Assembly (NCBI GenBank): GCA_029449245.1
Contig: JANATF010000004.1
Coordinates: 2,046,001-2,110,000, forward strand
Source: Mortierella alpina
Lineage: Eukaryota > Mortierellomycota > Mortierellomycetes > Mortierellales > Mortierellaceae
Direction of reading: 5' to 3'
Length of the DNA stretch: 64,000 bases
A program made the position numbers and the translations under genes. Below are positions 1-8,327 of this stretch, one piece after another; the first letter of the stretch is position 1, and each line of letters starts with the position of its first letter. A model generated the notes under the pieces. That model made no database searches, was not told where the DNA came from, and saw only the letters and a list, made by a program, of their open reading frames with translations.

Positions 1-3000
1 CTTGGAATGGACTGGCTAAAAAAGCACAGCCCCTCCATCAACTGGGATCAGAGAACAGTGACTCTCGCCTGCACTCAAAATCACAACTTCTCTGCCTTGT
101 CACATCTTGCTCGATCCACACTACCTACTTCTATCCTGCCCTTCGCCAGTCAAACACGCTCTGCTTCCCCTCCTCTAGTTCTCAAACCTGCACCAATTAC
201 TATCATTTACCCACCTGTGCCTGTCCCTGTCAGAAACCCAACTTCCATGGATATTGCCCTGGTCAGCAACGCCAATTTCTGTCAATTGCTCAAGCAGGGA
301 CAGGGTGTAGGCTACATGATGGACATCTCTCAAGTCGAAGAATTGTCTACCGCGACTCTTAGTGATGATGAACCAACAATCCAGCTCCCTGAAAAATACG
401 CTGAATACTCTCAAGTGTTCTCCAAGACTCAGGCGGACAAACTCCCGCCACACCGACCCTACGACCATAGTATTCCCATTGCAGAAGGCGCCAACGTACC
501 TTTTGGGCCTGTCTACAATCTCTCGCAGACGGAGCTCAAGGCCCTACACGAATATCTCAAAGAAAACCTGGCTAAAGGTTTCATTCGCCGCTCGGAATCC
601 CCAGCCGGAGCGCCCATTCTCTTTGTCAAGAAAAAAGACGGTTCCCTTCGCCTTTGTGTCGATTACCGGGGACTTAACAAAATCACAACTCCCAATCGAT
701 GCCCTTTACCACTGATCTCCGAAACGTTTGACCAGTTAGGAAAAGCCAAGTATTTTACCAAATTGGACATGCGTGGTGCCTACAACCTTCTCCGAATAGC
801 GAAAGGCGACGAGTGGAAAACCGCGTTTCGCTGTCGTTACGGTCACTTTGAGTATCAAGTCATGCCATTCGGGCTCATGAATGCCCCAGGAACCTTCCAA
901 GCGTTCGTGAACGACGTCCTGCGCGACTACTTGGATGATTTTGTTGTTGTCTACCTTGACGATATTCTCATATATTCCGAATCACTTGACGAGCACACCG
1001 CACAAGTCAAAAAGGTCCTCAAGAAATTAGAAGCTGCGGGCATCTGTCTGAAACTCGAGAAATGTGCGTTCGATAAGCAAGAGGTCTCGTTCCTGGGATT
1101 CATCATTGGTGTTAACGGCATCTCGATGGATCCTGCCAAGGTGGCCGCCATTCAAGAATGGGCTACCCCTAAATCAGCTTTTGACATTCAGGTGTTCCTC
1201 GGACTCGCTAACTTCTACCGCCGCTTCGTCAAGAACTACTCCAAAGTAGCCACCCCTCTCACCACTCTGCTCAAGAAGAATGCCAAGTTCATTTGGTCAA
1301 GAGCCGCGCAAGACGCTTTTGAAGAACTCAAAGCTCGTTTGATGTCTGGCCCGATCCTCCGTCACTTTGATCACACAAAAGCGTGTGTCATCGAAGTCGA
1401 TGCCTCCGACTACGCCCTCGGAGGAGTTTGCAGCCAATATGATGACGATGACCACCTCCACCCTGTTGCCTTCTACTCCAGAAAACTCCTGCCTGCGGAA
1501 ATGAATTACCAGATCTATGACAAAGAACTGTTAGCCATTGTGTGCGCCTTCAAGCACTGGCGACACTACCTTGAGTTCTCAGCCTCTACCACAGTCGTCC
1601 TTACTGACCACCGCAATCTGGAATATTTTACAACCACCCGCAACCTTAGCCGTCGCCAGGTCCGCTGGTCTGAAGTCCTATCGGACTATAATTTTGTCAT
1701 CAAATACCGCCCTGGCTCGCAGAACGCTGCGGCTGACTCTTTGTCTCGGAGAGACAAACCTGAGGAGGGGAGTGCGGCTGCACTAAGCAAGACCGCCTTA
1801 ACCCTCCTGCCACCAATTCAATTTTTGAATGCCCTACAAGCCCTGCCGCTGCTCCCAGAGAAGTCAGCCATTCAAGAATTAATTACGCATTCACTTCCTA
1901 ACGACCCTACATTCAGCGCGATCCTTGCTGAGAACCTTGAGACGCCAGACCCCGACGGCCTCTACTCTGTCCAGGACGGCCTTCTACTACATGACGGCCT
2001 GGTCTGTGTCCCCGACGACCCGGATCTCAAGAAAATGATCCTTGAAGAATGCCACGATTCTCCCACTGCGGGGCACTTTGGTATTACTAAAACATTTGAT
2101 CTTGTCTCTCGCACGTTCTTTTGGCCCAGCATGCGACAATATATCAAGAATTACGTCGGTGGATGCGATATTTGCCAACGTAGCAAGTCAAGCAATCACA
2201 AGCCGTATGGCCTCCTGCAATCCTTGCCGATCCCTGATCGGCCCTGGTCCTCGATCTCCGTAGACTTTATCACTCAACTGCCCGCCTCCAAGGGCTACAC
2301 CGCGATATGTGTCTTCGTCGATCGATTCACGAAGATGGCTCACTTTGCCCCTACCACAGATACCGTGGACGCGGAGGGTACCGTGCAGCTCTTCTTGGAA
2401 AAAGTCTTCGCCGCCCACGGTCTTCCAGACGATGTCGTCTCCGATAGAGGCGTCACCTTCACTTCTAAGTTCACTAAGACAGTCTTCAAGGCTCTCCAGA
2501 TCGAGCAGAACCTCTCTACTGCATTCCATCCTAGGACTGACGGCCAGACTGAGAGAGTCAACTCGATTCTCGAGCAGTACCTACGCTGTTATATCGACTA
2601 TCAACAGTCAAACTGGAGCACTTTACTCCCGCTCGCCGAGTTCACTTACAACAACACGGAACACTCGTCCACGAAGACAACTCCTTTCTTCGCTAACTTT
2701 GGTTTCCACCCCAAGTTCTCAGTTACCGTACCCCGGGTGACTAAGGACAACATCCCTTGCCCTGACCACATCAAGGCTCTTCTAGACATTCATTCTGAGA
2801 TGAAGTTCAACATCCAGTCTGCGAATGAAAGACACGCCCGACATTTTGATACCAAAACAATAGCTCAGCCTGATTTCAGTGTTGGCGACAAAGTCTGGTT
2901 AGACGCCCGAAATCTCCGTACCGAGCGGGCAGCCAAGAAACTTGACTACAAACGAGTTGGCCCTTTTCAAATACTCGAGAAGGTTGGAACTCGCTCATAC

Positions 3001-3333
3001 CGCCTGGATCTCCCAAGTACCATGAAGATCCACCCGATCTTCCACGTCGGCCTCCTCGAGCGTTTCCGCCAAGATACGATCCCGGGTCGGACACCTAAAC
3101 CTCTACCTCCACTCGTCGTTGCTGGAGAAGAGGAGTTCGAAGTCGAAGCCATCCTAGACTCCAAAGTGGCCCGTGGCAGACTCCTCTACCATGTCCACTG
3201 GAAAGGCTACCCCATATCTGCTCGCACTTGGGAGCCTGCTGAGTTGGTTCAAGGCGCCCCGAGACTCATCAAGCAGTTTCATCATGCTCACCCTCACAAA
3301 CCCGGCCCTACGCTTCGCGGAGCTCAGCCCTAA
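1..3333 (+). CDS. pol: Element A Pol polyprotein (RT-RNase H-integrase-chromodomain), 5' truncated by the window edge
   Basis: The frame is already open at base 1 and begins in the protease tail (LGMDWL), so the ATG at 7 is not the real start. Residue numbers count from that Met. The reverse transcriptase (about 185-345) has FVKKKDGSLRLCVDYRGLN and the catalytic YLDD near 316. RNase H (about 460-550) shows VDASDYALGG, KELLAIV and TDHRNLEYF. Integrase has the HHCC zinc finger (HDSPTAGHFG to CDICQRS) and the D,D,E triad in SVDF, VSDRGVTF and TERVNS. A chromodomain (EEFEVEAILDSK to WEPAEL) closes the protein and probably guides integration to marked chromatin (family knowledge). No frameshift or internal stop is seen. 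Confidence 0.93.
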   Translation, partial: LGMDWLKKHSPSINWDQRTVTLACTQNHNFSALSHLARSTLPTSILPFASQTRSASPPLVLKPAPITIIYPPVPVPVRNPTSMDIALVSNANFCQLLKQGQGVGYMMDISQVEELSTATLSDDEPTIQLPEKYAEYSQVFSKTQADKLPPHRPYDHSIPIAEGANVPFGPVYNLSQTELKALHEYLKENLAKGFIRRSESPAGAPILFVKKKDGSLRLCVDYRGLNKITTPNRCPLPLISETFDQLGKAKYFTKLDMRGAYNLLRIAKGDEWKTAFRCRYGHFEYQVMPFGLMNAPGTFQAFVNDVLRDYLDDFVVVYLDDILIYSESLDEHTAQVKKVLKKLEAAGICLKLEKCAFDKQEVSFLGFIIGVNGISMDPAKVAAIQEWATPKSAFDIQVFLGLANFYRRFVKNYSKVATPLTTLLKKNAKFIWSRAAQDAFEELKARLMSGPILRHFDHTKACVIEVDASDYALGGVCSQYDDDDHLHPVAFYSRKLLPAEMNYQIYDKELLAIVCAFKHWRHYLEFSASTTVVLTDHRNLEYFTTTRNLSRRQVRWSEVLSDYNFVIKYRPGSQNAAADSLSRRDKPEEGSAAALSKTALTLLPPIQFLNALQALPLLPEKSAIQELITHSLPNDPTFSAILAENLETPDPDGLYSVQDGLLLHDGLVCVPDDPDLKKMILEECHDSPTAGHFGITKTFDLVSRTFFWPSMRQYIKNYVGGCDICQRSKSSNHKPYGLLQSLPIPDRPWSSISVDFITQLPASKGYTAICVFVDRFTKMAHFAPTTDTVDAEGTVQLFLEKVFAAHGLPDDVVSDRGVTFTSKFTKTVFKALQIEQNLSTAFHPRTDGQTERVNSILEQYLRCYIDYQQSNWSTLLPLAEFTYNNTEHSSTKTTPFFANFGFHPKFSVTVPRVTKDNIPCPDHIKALLDIHSEMKFNIQSANERHARHFDTKTIAQPDFSVGDKVWLDARNLRTERAAKKLDYKRVGPFQILEKVGTRSYRLDLPSTMKIHPIFHVGLLERFRQDTIPGRTPKPLPPLVVAGEEEFEVEAILDSKVARGRLLYHVHWKGYPISARTWEPAELVQGAPRLIKQFHHAHPHKPGPTLRGAQP

Positions 3334-3343
3334 ATGGGGGGGT

Positions 3344-3671
3344 TGTCGCGTACTCGGCCCTAGGATAAGCGTAGTATCCTAGGTCAAGCCTTATTTCGCC
3401 TTTTAATGCCTTATCGACATGCGCCCCCTTTTTACTGAATGCCTTGAATTATGTCCTGACCGGTGACTATGGGTCAAAGCGGCATTACGCGCTGGGCTCA
3501 GTGTTTAGTATATATAGTCTGTAGTTCCCTCTGTACAGTTGCTCTTTACCTAGTAACTTGAATACATCCTTGATCATACCCTGAACCCTCCTGTCTTGCC
3601 ACTTCCCTTGTCCCTTCCCTCCTGCCCTTGTGAAAGGTCATCCTGTCCTTGCCCTGCCTAGATTCACGACA
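3344..3671 (+). repeat. Element A 3' LTR (328 bp)
   Basis: It begins TGTCGCGTAC right after the polypurine tract and ends ATTCACGACA, giving the inverted termini TGTCG/CGACA. A TATATATAG box lies near 3508-3517. The end is fixed by the resumption of the element D pol frame at 3672. The partner LTR is outside the window, so its length cannot be checked against a second copy. Confidence 0.82.
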
Positions 3672-4297
3672 TTATCCTTCCATGCCAGACGGATGGGTCG
3701 AGGTAGTAGGCTTGCGATCTTGGTGAGTTCATCGGCATCAGTCTTGCTGCTTTTTATGGCTTTTGTGAGCTTGTCCTTCAGCTTGGTTTTGATTTTGTCC
3801 TTCGTGGAGACTTTCTTGTTAGGTTTGGCTTTTCCGGCGTCCTTTTCCTTCGGCTGGGTTTTGGGTTTGTTGAGCTTTCGCAGCTGTATTTCTCTTGCAG
3901 CTTGTATCTCATCCAGTCTCTTGATTTGTTCCGAGATCTTCTTTTCTCGATCCAAGGCCTTCAACATGGGTCGTTGGTGTTCGTCTGGTCGATTCAGAGG
4001 TCGTTGCTGCGGTCTGGGAGGGATCGCAACATGATCCAGCTTTTCCGTTATGTTGCGCTCTGAGGGGCCACTCGTAGGTGCTTGAGTGATATCGGTGTCC
4101 ATGTTGTGCTCTCGTGCCACGGAATCAATCTGTGGACCTAAAGCAGGGATGGTCGTGTTTGTCGGGGCGTTGTTTTCTGGTTTTTGGTATGGTGTCTGGC
4201 CGACCGGCTTCATCCTTCCTCGGACAGCGGCCAGAACGTGTGGAGGTCCTTTTCCCTTGGGGTGAGTGTCAGGACCGAGATGTCTCACCCCGTTTAA
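3672..4297 (-). pseudogene. pol: Element D Pol, N-terminal fragment cut by element A
   Basis: This is the -1 frame that follows D gag. It begins at the frameshift site and ends at the element A junction, in the motif LLPRPIRLAWKDN, which matches the same stretch of element C Pol (LLPRPIRLTWKDS). About 210 residues remain. They form the basic, lysine-rich, coiled-coil-like N-terminal extension that precedes the protease in this lineage (DREKKISEQIKRLDE). The catalytic domains lie beyond element A, outside the window. There is no ATG at the junction, so expression would depend on frameshifting from gag. Confidence 0.85.
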
Positions 4298-4303
4298 AAA
4301 TCC
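4259..4303 (-). promoter_or_regulatory. Predicted -1 ribosomal frameshift signal, element D gag-pol
   Basis: In the gag frame the sequence reads G GAT TTT (bases 4297-4303). A 5-nt spacer TAAAC (4292-4296) follows and contains the gag stop TAA. Next is a perfect 8-bp stem, GGGGTGAG (4284-4291) with CTCACCCC (4259-4266), around a 17-nt loop. The layout is the same in element C. Pol lies in the -1 frame with no AUG at the junction. The function is inferred from architecture and from frame. Confidence 0.75.
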
Positions 4304-5735
4304 TGCTCTTCCATGGCCGACAATTCTTCCGAGTAAGATTCCATATCGACTCTGCTCAGATAGCAAGCAAAGTCCTGGGCTTGTTGCTCATCCTTGTATT
4401 CGACGGCCTGATGCCACTTCTGAGCCATGAGTGTTCTGGGCCGTTTAGGGAGTGGGCATTTTGAAGAATAATGTCCGCTCTCATCACAGTTGAAACACTT
4501 GACGTTACTCATGTCTCGAGGTGGGCGTGAGGCCAAGGGAGCTCCTGGAGTACGTGCGTTCTGAGATTTTTGCTGTGCGGACAGAAGGAGTGTGAGAGTC
4601 CCAAGTTTGTCGGTGACCACTTTCAAGTTGTCCTGCATTGATTCCCATTGGCCAGCATCCTTTGAAGACTTGAAACGATCCTTGGTCTTCTCAATGATGT
4701 CGTCCTCCGCTGCCGAATCGGCGTCACTGGCGTCCGATATCTCGCTATCAGGTTCCGGGGCGTTTTTGGACGACTTCCGGGCAAGCTCGACCTCATTGTA
4801 GCGAGAGCCTATCTCTTTCATGTGCCTCATGGCGGCCTCCCAATTGCCTTGGCGAACTGCAATGTAACCGTGATTCCTGTCGTACAGTCCACCAGCGTAG
4901 CTTGAGAGCAGCGATCTCTCATCCGGTGTTCTACGCGCACGTGCACAAGCTGCTCTATGAAGGTCGACTCTAGCCTTGAATCGCACGTTATACTGGACGA
5001 TTCGCTCATTTGCTGTCTGGGGCACCTCCTGCAAGAATTCGATCTTGATTCGTCGTCTGGCTTCATCGAGATCCATAAAGGTATCGGATAAGTCTTCCAT
5101 CAAGTCCTGGTAGGTAGTATCCGGCTCACGGATGCGATTGCGGCACCACTCGCTGGCTTCTGTATGTTTGGCTACCGCAAACATGACAAGACGTATGACT
5201 CCGGCACGTATGACGTCGTCATCGGTGTTGGGGTCACACACCCTCGCCCTAAACCAATTATCAAATCCGCGGATCCAGTCGTCCGCGTATTTTCCTTTCT
5301 TACGACTTAGGACAAAGGCGGGGCCATCGTATGACTTTAGGCGCTCGAGAGTCCTGCGGTGCACGTCGATGTTCTCGTCGAAACCACTTCCTTGTCGTGT
5401 GTTGTAGGGAGCAGGATTTTCTTGCCTGCGACTAGGTCTAGGAGGTCTAACCGACGTTCTGTTGTTGTGGACCTCCATGATCTCATCCTCGCTGGATTCC
5501 GCAATCACAGGTCTAGGGGTCCTCATGCGTCCTGGGTCGTGGGTGTCGGTTGATTGATTCTGGTTTCCGATAGTACTACCAATGGCGTTGCCCACAGCTC
5601 TAAGGATACGGGTCTCCATAGCGCTCATGTCGTTTCGAAGGGAATTGCATTGATCCTCGATCGCCACAGCCCATTCAGCCCGAGATTCTGGATCAGATGT
5701 GAATGCGATACCGTGATCGGTGTCAGCCGGGCCGG
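4294..5735 (-). pseudogene. gag: Element D Gag, C-terminal two-thirds with zinc knuckle
   Basis: This is the largest piece of a Gag whose other pieces are at 6735-6855 and 15644-15888. It carries the capsid-type region (KSYDGPAFVLSRKKGKYADDWIRGFDNWFRARV), closely paralleled in element C Gag, and a CCHC knuckle CFNCDESGHYSSKC near the C-terminus. It ends EEQDF at the frameshift site. The upstream break is a solo LTR inserted at ccgg. The N-terminal residues read from inside that LTR (MNSLPF...) are not part of the gene. Without the insertions the frame is continuous. Confidence 0.88.
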
Positions 5736-6734
5736 TGTGGTGAAGTAACTCTAGTTCTGTAAAATAGACTACGGTCAACTCAAGAAGGTAAGACTGCTCA
5801 GATACGAAATGACTAATGATAGAATCCCTTACGTTTGATCTTGCGATCGATCTCCGTTGGGGGCAATCGGCGGAAGCGTACCAAATGACTTGGTTGCTCT
5901 TGAGCCTGAGAATAAAAGGAAGACTATTCAAAATATAAGTATCTAACTGATAACAGGCTTAACAAACTTAAGAGAAACCGAGTGAACACTTACTGTGAGG
6001 CCCGTTGGGGGGACTCAAGTCTCACAGGGTGTCTCTCGCAAGTGGGGGACAGGGAGAGAATCTATAACTACAAAAACTACAGAAACAACGGCACACACAG
6101 GTTAGGGGCCTGTATAGACAAAGGGACTCCTTCTTGACTCCTGTGCCAAGGATAGTTCCAAATCCGAGGGGTACTGTTCTTGATCCTCCGAGAAGACACT
6201 CTATGTGATCATCTTCATACCTGGTGGAAGGCCTAGGGATACGGGCCTTGATGGTTCAGGATTTGTAGGAGAGGAGGGGGACGGTGGAGTGTCTCGGGAC
6301 GGATTGGTGTAAAGAACAGAGGTTGGCTAAAGCACTATTCTCGTCTCTACTCTCACTCAAACGCTTATACCGTGTGCGGAGCGTCAAGTTGTGGCAGAGC
6401 AACACTAATCCTACTTTGGGGTGTCAGGGGGGTGAGGATGTGCGTAGGAACGTAGTTCTAAACTGTGCAATCGATGTAAAGGAAAACTTTGGGGAGGAAA
6501 CAGACCCGGAACCTAAGTCCAAGTCTGGGTCTTCTTTTATGGGTTATAAATTTAGGGTGCTATACTGAAGCTATATAAAATTGATGTGTTCATAAAGTCT
6601 ATACTGAATAGAGAGGGTAGCAGGATTTTGATATTATAGAGGGAGGGCGGGTGAACGATTGCCGGATCCTAGTGTCGCAGTGGTCCTGACTATTTCCCTG
6701 CTCCTTGGGGCGGATCCAGCTCTGCTTCATCACA
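5736..6734 (-). repeat. Solo LTR of family C (999 bp) in element D gag
   Basis: It begins TGTGGTGAAG and ends CTTCATCACA on the + strand, is 999 bp like the C element LTRs, and is flanked by the 4-bp TSD ccgg (5732-5735 and 6735-6738). No internal sequence remains, so it is the product of LTR-LTR recombination. It shares variants with the solo copy at 58145 (gaaatgactaatg, cctggtggaagg) that differ from element C. Confidence 0.93.
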
Positions 6735-6855
6735 CCGGCAGCGAGGTTTTCCGAGATACCAAAATTTTCGGAACCGGCATCGAAATTAGCCGGGGTACCG
6801 AATTTAGCCGAACCGGCATCGAAATTATCCGAGGTGCCGAATTTAGCCGAACCGG
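6735..6855 (-). pseudogene. gag: Element D Gag, middle segment of 39-bp tandem repeats
   Basis: About 120 bp are stranded between the solo C LTR and element C. They encode roughly three imperfect 13-residue repeats of the type GSAKFGTSANFDA, continuing the repeats at 15644-15770. Frame is kept across both insertions (LDAG then GSAKFGT; NLAAG then PADTDH). The repeat is small-residue rich and probably disordered (inference). Confidence 0.85.
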
Positions 6856-7854
6856 TGTGGTGAAGTAACTCTAGTTCTGTAAAATAGACTACGGTCAACT
6901 CAAGAAGGTAAGACTGCTCAGATACGAAATGGCTAATGATAGAATCCCTTACGTTTGATCTTGCGATCGATCTCCGTTGGGGGCAATCGGCGGAAGCGTA
7001 CCAAATCACTTGGTTGCTCTTGAGCCTGAGAATAAAAGGAAGACTATTCAAAATATAAGTATCTAACTGATAACAGGCTTAACAAACTTAAGAGAAACCG
7101 AGTGAACACTTACTGTGAGGCCCGTTGGGGGGACTCAAGTCTCACAGGGTGTCTCTCGCAAGTGGGGGACAGGGAGAGAATCTATAACTACAAAAACTAC
7201 AGAAACAACGGCACACACAGGTTAGGGGCCTGTATAGACAAAGGGACTCCTTCTTGACTCCTGTGCCAAGGATAGTTCCAAATCCGAGGGGTACTGTTCT
7301 TGATCCTCCGAGAAGACACTCTATGTGATCATCTTCATACCTGATGGAAGGCCTAGGGATACGGGCCTTGATGGTTCAGGATTTGTAGGAGAGGAGGGGG
7401 ACGGTGGAGTGTCTCGGGACGGATTGGTGTAAAGAACAGAGGTTGGCTAAAGCACTATTCTCGTCTCTACTCTCACTCAAACGCTTATACCGTGTGCGGA
7501 GCGTCAAGTTGTGGCAGAGCAACACTAATCCTACTTTGGGGTGTCAGGGGGGTGAGGATGTGCGTAGGAACGTAGTTCTAAACTGTGCAATCGATGTAAA
7601 GGAAAACTTTGGGGAGGAAACAGACCCGGAACCTAAGTCCAAGTCTGGGTCTTCTTTTATGGGTTATAAATTTAGGGTGCTATACTGAAGCTATATAAAA
7701 TTGATGTGTTCATAAAGTCTATACTGAATAGAGAGGGTAGCAGGATTTTGATAGTATAGAGGGAGGGCGGGTGAACGATTGCCGGATCCTAGTGTCGCAG
7801 TGGTCCTGACTATTTCCCTGCTCCTTGGGGCGGATCCAGCTCTGCTTCATCACA
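6856..7854 (-). repeat. Element C 3' LTR
   Basis: 999 bp, TGTGGTGAAG to CTTCATCACA on the + strand. On the element strand it begins TGTGATGAAGC right after the conserved GCACTGCGATCG. An antisense ORF of 94 codons (7404-7688) recurs in every copy of this LTR and is treated as chance coding. Confidence 0.93.
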
Positions 7855-7947
7855 CGATCGCAGTGCCTCTTTTACAGGGTCATCACCCTGAGAAAGCAGC
7901 TCCAAGCGAGTATCCCCATTTTTCTAGATATATGTTGTTCCGCTTCC
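7855..7947 (-). other. Element C segment before the 3' LTR: hairpin plus conserved non-purine sequence
   Basis: On the element strand a perfect stem, CAGGGT/ACCCTG with loop GATG (7875-7890), is followed by TAAAAGAGGCACTGCGATCG and then the LTR. Element J keeps AAGAGGCACTGCGATCG and a hairpin of different sequence at the same place. No polypurine tract abuts the LTR, unlike the other lineages in the window. Confidence 0.7.
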
Positions 7948-7950
7948 TGC

Positions 7951-8235
7951 ATCTTTTTTTTTTTTTCTTTTTTTTTTTTTTTTGTTTTTTTTTTTTTTCA
8001 TTGGGTTTCACCCTTTTTTTCTGGTGTCATCCCTTTTTTTCTGGTGTTATCCCTCTCCTTTTTTTTCATTTGGTCTCACCCTTTCTTTTCTAGTGTCATC
8101 CCTTTTTTCATTTGCTCTCACCCTTTTTTTCTGGTGTCATCCCCTTTTTTTTTTCGTTTGGTCTCACCCTTTTTTTTCTGGTGTCATCCCTTTTTTTTTT
8201 CTTTTTCTTTTTTTTTTTTTTTTTTTTTTTCTTTC
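7951..8235 (-). repeat. Homopolymer-rich minisatellite in the element C 3' UTR
   Basis: On the + strand, long T runs alternate with short motifs ttggtctcaccc and ctggtgtcatccc in units of roughly 35-45 bp, about five copies, bounded by T/C runs. On the element strand this is a 280-nt A/G-rich tract. Element J has only an 18-A run at the equivalent site, so the expansion is specific to C. Confidence 0.8.
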
Positions 8236-8327
8236 CTTTTGCTCTTCGCTTCCCTTTTCCCTCTCATTTTTCTTTATCCTTCACGTCCTCCATGTCGATT
8301 CTACTTCTACAGTCGTGTTCTCTTGAC

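Larger units (their letters stand above)
1..3671 (+). mobile_element. Element A: chromodomain Ty3/gypsy LTR retrotransposon, right-hand part
   Basis: The visible part holds a pol ORF, a G-rich polypurine tract at 3335-3343 and a 3' LTR. The 5' LTR and gag lie outside the window. Removing the element rejoins the pol of element D, because the D reading frame stops exactly at base 3672. The right-hand TSD should be ttatc (3672-3676); its partner lies left of the window. Pol is open to its natural stop, so this copy may be fairly young. Confidence 0.9.

Noticed and set aside
5736-7854. Tandem duplication of a 1-kb segment
   Set aside because: Both 999-bp copies have TG..CA-type termini and independent ccgg duplications, and D gag rejoins in frame when each is removed. 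They are LTRs.
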